Of a stretch of 64,000 bases of DNA, positions 60,998-64,000 are shown piece by piece; position 1 is the first letter of the stretch; each line of letters opens with the position of its first letter. Source of the DNA: Halorubrum depositum (GTDB lineage: Archaea > Halobacteriota > Halobacteria > Halobacteriales > Haloferacaceae); NCBI RefSeq assembly GCF_007671725.1, contig NZ_VCNM01000002.1, positions 1,302,001 through 1,366,000 of the forward strand, written 5' to 3'. The notes beneath the pieces are model-generated. The model searched no databases, was not told where the DNA came from, and saw only the letters and a list, made by a program, of their open reading frames with translations. A program made the position numbers and the translations under genes.

Positions 60998-61008
60998 GTT
61001 TTTTAGCC
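60998..61008 (+). promoter_or_regulatory. TATA-like element of polB
   Basis: GTTTTTTAGCC lies 22-32 bases before the polB ATG. Confidence 0.5.
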
Positions 61009-61029
61009 GGGTGCCGCCGAAGGACGTGT

Positions 61030-64000
61030 ATGACTCAGTCGGGGCTGTCGGACTTCCCGTCGACCGGTGACGCGGACGACGGCGAGGACGGCGGCACGGA
61101 AACCGAACGAGAGGACCTCGCCGCGCGGGAGGCGGCCGTCGTCGCCGGCGGCGGGCGAGGCCGCGTCAGCGACGTCGTCGACGTCGACGAGGCGAAGTTC
61201 CCGGAGTCGACCGGGACCGTCGAGCTGATGATCACCCAGATCGACTACGCCGTGGAGGGGTACGGGAGCGACGAGTACCCCGTCGTCCACGTCTTCGGCC
61301 GGCGCCCGGCGGAGAGCGTCGACGGCGAGGACGACGTCCGTGAGCACGTCCGCGTGCTCGGCGTCGAGCCGTACTTCTACGTCCCCACCGCCGACCTCGA
61401 CCGCGACCCCGTCGAGGCGTACGACGTCGTGATCGGGACGCGCGAGGAGGGCCCGGACGGCGAGCCGTACGAGAGCATCCGCGGCGAGCCGCTCACCCGG
61501 ATCGTCACTCGCACGCCGCGCGACGTCGGGAACATCCGCGACGACTTCGAGACCAGCTTCGAGGCGGACATCCTCTTCCCGAACCGCTTCCTGATCGACA
61601 ACGGGATCAACGGCGGGATGCGGGTCGAGGAGCGCCGGCTCGACGACGGCTCCGGGACGATGCAGGTCCACGAGGGACAGCTGGAGCCGGCCGAGGTCGA
61701 CGCCGACCTCCGCGTGAACACCTTCGACATCGAGGTCGACGACCGGCGCGGCTTCCCCGAGGACGGCGAGGAGCCGATCATCTGTCTCACGAGCCACGAC
61801 TCCTACGACGACGAGTACGTCGTCTGGCTGTACGACGCCCCCGAGGCCGAGATCCCGCCGCCCGAGGACCTCCCCGACTACGAGGGGATCGTCGACGACG
61901 GCGGGGAGCTCGATTTCAGGGTCCGCACGTTCGAGGAGGAGGCCGCGATGCTCGACGCGTTCGTCGACTACATCGACGACACCGACCCCGACCTCCTGAC
62001 GGGGTGGAACTTCGAGGACTTCGACGCGCCGTACGTCCTCGATCGGATGGAGGTGCTCGACGACGGGAGCCAGTACGACCTCTCCGTCGATCGCCTCTCC
62101 CGGATCGGCGAGGTGTGGCGCTCCGGCTGGGGCGGCCCCGACATCAAGGGCCGCGTCGTCTTCGACCTGCTGTACGCGTACAAGCGGACGATGTTCACGG
62201 AGCTGGAGTCGTACCGCCTCGACGCCGTGGGCGAGCGCGAGCTCGGCGTCGGCAAGGAGCGGTACACGGGCGACATCGGCGACCTCTGGGAGCAGGACCC
62301 CGAGCGCCTCTTGGAGTACAGCATCCGCGACGTGGAGCTCTGCGTCGAGATCGACCGAAAACAGGACGTGATCGCCTTCTGGGACGAGGTGCGCACCTTC
62401 GTCGGCTGCAAGATCGAGGACGCGCCGACCCCCGGCGACACGGTCGACATGTACGTCCTCCACAAGGCGTTCGGGAAGTTCGCGCTCCCCACGAAGGGCC
62501 AACAGGAGTCGGAGGATTTCGAGGGCGGCGCCGTCTTCGACCCGATCACCGGCGTCAAGGAGATGGTGACGGTCCAAGACTTAAAGAGCCTCTACCCGAT
62601 GTGCATGGTGACGATCAACGCGGGCCCGGAGACGAAGGTCGACCCCGCGGCGTACGACGGCGAGACGTACGTCGCGCCCAACGGGACGCACTTCCAGAAG
62701 GAGCCGGACGGGATCATGCGCGAGATGGTCGACGAGCTCCTCTCCGAGCGCGAGGAGAAGAAGGCGCTCCGGAACGACCACGACCCCGGCACCGAGCCGT
62801 ACGAGCAGTACGACCGACAGCAGGGAGCTGTCAAGGTGATTATGAACTGCTTCACGCCGGATACCGAGGTCGTGACCCCCGACGGCGTGCGGTCGATCAC
62901 GGACCTCGATGTCGGCGACGAAGTGTACTCCCTCGATCCGGACACCGAGGAAATGGAAATCAAGACCGTCGAGGAGACCCACGCGTACCCTGATTATCGG
63001 GGCGAACTCGTTGACGTCGAGACCTCGAAGATCGACTTTCGCGTGACGCCGAACCACCGGATGCTCGTCCGAAAGAACAAGACGAACGGTATCACCGAAG
63101 ACGGGTACGGTTTCGTGGAGGCGGGCGACCTCGACCGGGCGACAAACTACGAACTGCCACACGATTGGGAGGGACCGGACGGCGAACGGATCGACGAGGT
63201 CGATCTGACCGAACTCGTCGACGGCGAGTACGAGGTGTGGGTCCGACCAAGCGTCCACGGCCACACGTTCACCGCCGAGCTGGGCTGGACGCCGCGGCGT
63301 GTCCCGAAAGCGGACGTCGGCCAGACCGGCTACGTGTTCACGGCAGAGGAGTTCGAGGAACACCGCGAGTACGTCGAGTCGGTGTGCGAGACGAGTTTCG
63401 TTCACCGCGAGTCCGGCCGGAAGTGGATCCCGCGGACCTACGACGGCGACGATTTCCTCAATCTGCTCGCGTGGTACGTCACCGAAGGAAACGTGTACAC
63501 CTCAGAGGAGAAGACCTTCGGTGAGAATCACCGGGGCTCCGCGACGACGGTGAAGATCGCACAGAACGCCATCGCCGACGGGGGCGGCCACCACGCGAGC
63601 ATCGGCGAACTGCTCGACGGGATGGGGTTGGACTACTACGTCGACGACCGCAGCTACCAGTTCACGTCGGAGCTCCTCGGAGATCTGCTCCGAGAGATCT
63701 GCGGCGGCGACAGTTTCGAGAAACGGATTCCGGACATCGTGTTCGATGCGATCCGGACACAGAAGCGCCGCTTCTTGGAAACGCTGATCGACGGCGACGG
63801 GGATCGACAGTCGGAATCGTGGCGGTACACGACGTCGAGCGAGGAGTTACGAGACGACGTGCTCCGACTGTGCACACACCTCGGCTTGACTGCGAGCTAC
63901 AACCGTGACAGCGGGAGCTGGCGGATCTACGTGACGGAAGACGCGAAGAACACGCTGCGGATGCATCGGAGCGGATCGCGGAGCGAGGCCGAAGACGGCG
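61030..64000 (+). CDS. polB1: Family B DNA polymerase, interrupted by an intein (3' end beyond the window)
   Basis: Replicative or repair DNA polymerase. The first 606 residues are host protein: the acidic start, the exonuclease domain with NTFDIEVDDRRG (DIE at 233-235), LLTGWNFEDFDAPYVLDRM (Exo II), YSIRDVELCVEI (Exo III), and palm region II QDLKSLYP (517-523). The host sequence then reads QGAVKVIMN at 598-606, just before the expected SxYG of region III. There an intein begins (C607). Region I (YxDTDS) lies after the intein, beyond base 64000. The whole gene must be about 3.9 kb or more. Confidence 0.95.
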   Translation, partial: MTQSGLSDFPSTGDADDGEDGGTETEREDLAAREAAVVAGGGRGRVSDVVDVDEAKFPESTGTVELMITQIDYAVEGYGSDEYPVVHVFGRRPAESVDGEDDVREHVRVLGVEPYFYVPTADLDRDPVEAYDVVIGTREEGPDGEPYESIRGEPLTRIVTRTPRDVGNIRDDFETSFEADILFPNRFLIDNGINGGMRVEERRLDDGSGTMQVHEGQLEPAEVDADLRVNTFDIEVDDRRGFPEDGEEPIICLTSHDSYDDEYVVWLYDAPEAEIPPPEDLPDYEGIVDDGGELDFRVRTFEEEAAMLDAFVDYIDDTDPDLLTGWNFEDFDAPYVLDRMEVLDDGSQYDLSVDRLSRIGEVWRSGWGGPDIKGRVVFDLLYAYKRTMFTELESYRLDAVGERELGVGKERYTGDIGDLWEQDPERLLEYSIRDVELCVEIDRKQDVIAFWDEVRTFVGCKIEDAPTPGDTVDMYVLHKAFGKFALPTKGQQESEDFEGGAVFDPITGVKEMVTVQDLKSLYPMCMVTINAGPETKVDPAAYDGETYVAPNGTHFQKEPDGIMREMVDELLSEREEKKALRNDHDPGTEPYEQYDRQQGAVKVIMNCFTPDTEVVTPDGVRSITDLDVGDEVYSLDPDTEEMEIKTVEETHAYPDYRGELVDVETSKIDFRVTPNHRMLVRKNKTNGITEDGYGFVEAGDLDRATNYELPHDWEGPDGERIDEVDLTELVDGEYEVWVRPSVHGHTFTAELGWTPRRVPKADVGQTGYVFTAEEFEEHREYVESVCETSFVHRESGRKWIPRTYDGDDFLNLLAWYVTEGNVYTSEEKTFGENHRGSATTVKIAQNAIADGGGHHASIGELLDGMGLDYYVDDRSYQFTSELLGDLLREICGGDSFEKRIPDIVFDAIRTQKRRFLETLIDGDGDRQSESWRYTTSSEELRDDVLRLCTHLGLTASYNRDSGSWRIYVTEDAKNTLRMHRSGSRSEAEDG
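62848..64000 (+). mobile_element. Intein with LAGLIDADG homing endonuclease in polB (partial)
   Basis: Self-splicing protein element starting with Cys: CFTPDTEVVTPDGVRSITDL (block A) and block B FRVTPNHRMLVRK with the TxxH motif. The two LAGLIDADG-type motifs are seen as LLAWYVTEGNV (host-frame residues 812-822) and FLETLIDGDGD (915-925), so the endonuclease fold is present. At least 384 codons are visible. Base composition is clearly less GC-rich than the flanking polB. The C-terminal splicing blocks (HN and +1 Ser) are outside the window, so activity cannot be judged. Confidence 0.93.

Overview
The window is a chromosomal segment of a haloarchaeon (class Halobacteria). The evidence is very high GC with strong G/C bias at third codon positions, proteins rich in Asp and Glu, TATA-type boxes about 22-33 bases ahead of start codons with almost no leader, and a purely archaeal gene set: A-type ATP synthase, PAN, CetZ, TiaS, CarS, GGGP synthase, Mre11/Rad50 and PolB. 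A dispersed structured element (copies at 20341-20600 and 30141-30386) reminds me of intergenic sequences of Halorubrum-type genomes. That genus guess rests on memory and was not tested.

Layout. 1-3440: the N-terminal part of cysS, threonine ammonia-lyase, a probable relic of a photolyase 3' end, and two small genes. 3501-12489: the whole A-type ATP synthase operon on the minus strand in the order H-I-K-E-C-F-A-B-D. 12677-20265: a MinD4-like ATPase with a 250-residue acidic tail and a terminal membrane-anchor-like peptide, an XRE-type regulator, tiaS, an M24 peptidase and small haloarchaeal proteins. 20341-26953: structured repeat copy 1, a KhtT/KhtU-like cation:proton antiporter, a minimal RNase R, an MFS carrier and a MaoC hydratase. 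27016-28343: an AT-richer islet with a type IV pilin, a strong T-tract terminator, an unassigned stretch and tRNA-Ala(CGC). 28599-41483: riboflavin genes (ribK, ribB, later ribE), repeat copy 2, ilvE, proline dehydrogenase, lipid genes carS and GGGPS, a UvrD-like helicase overlapped by a second M24 peptidase, small zinc-finger proteins and CetZ. 41562-50740: a compact pilus or secretion operon with PilB-like ATPase, PilC-like membrane protein and four membrane-anchored accessory proteins, joined by 2-20 base gaps or overlaps. 50783-61000: an SDR enzyme, a membrane-anchored DHH phosphoesterase, PAN, and mre11-rad50. 61030-64000: the start of family B DNA polymerase, interrupted in its region III motif by an intein with a LAGLIDADG homing endonuclease. 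The right edge lies inside the intein.

The most interesting observations are the two copies of the structured element, whose 19-bp closing stem differs at five positions with every change compensated on the other arm; the MinD-like protein with repeated short motifs in its acidic tail; the pilus operon of uncharacterised partners; the photolyase relic; and the polymerase intein. Functional calls rest on motifs read by eye and family knowledge. No database search was possible.
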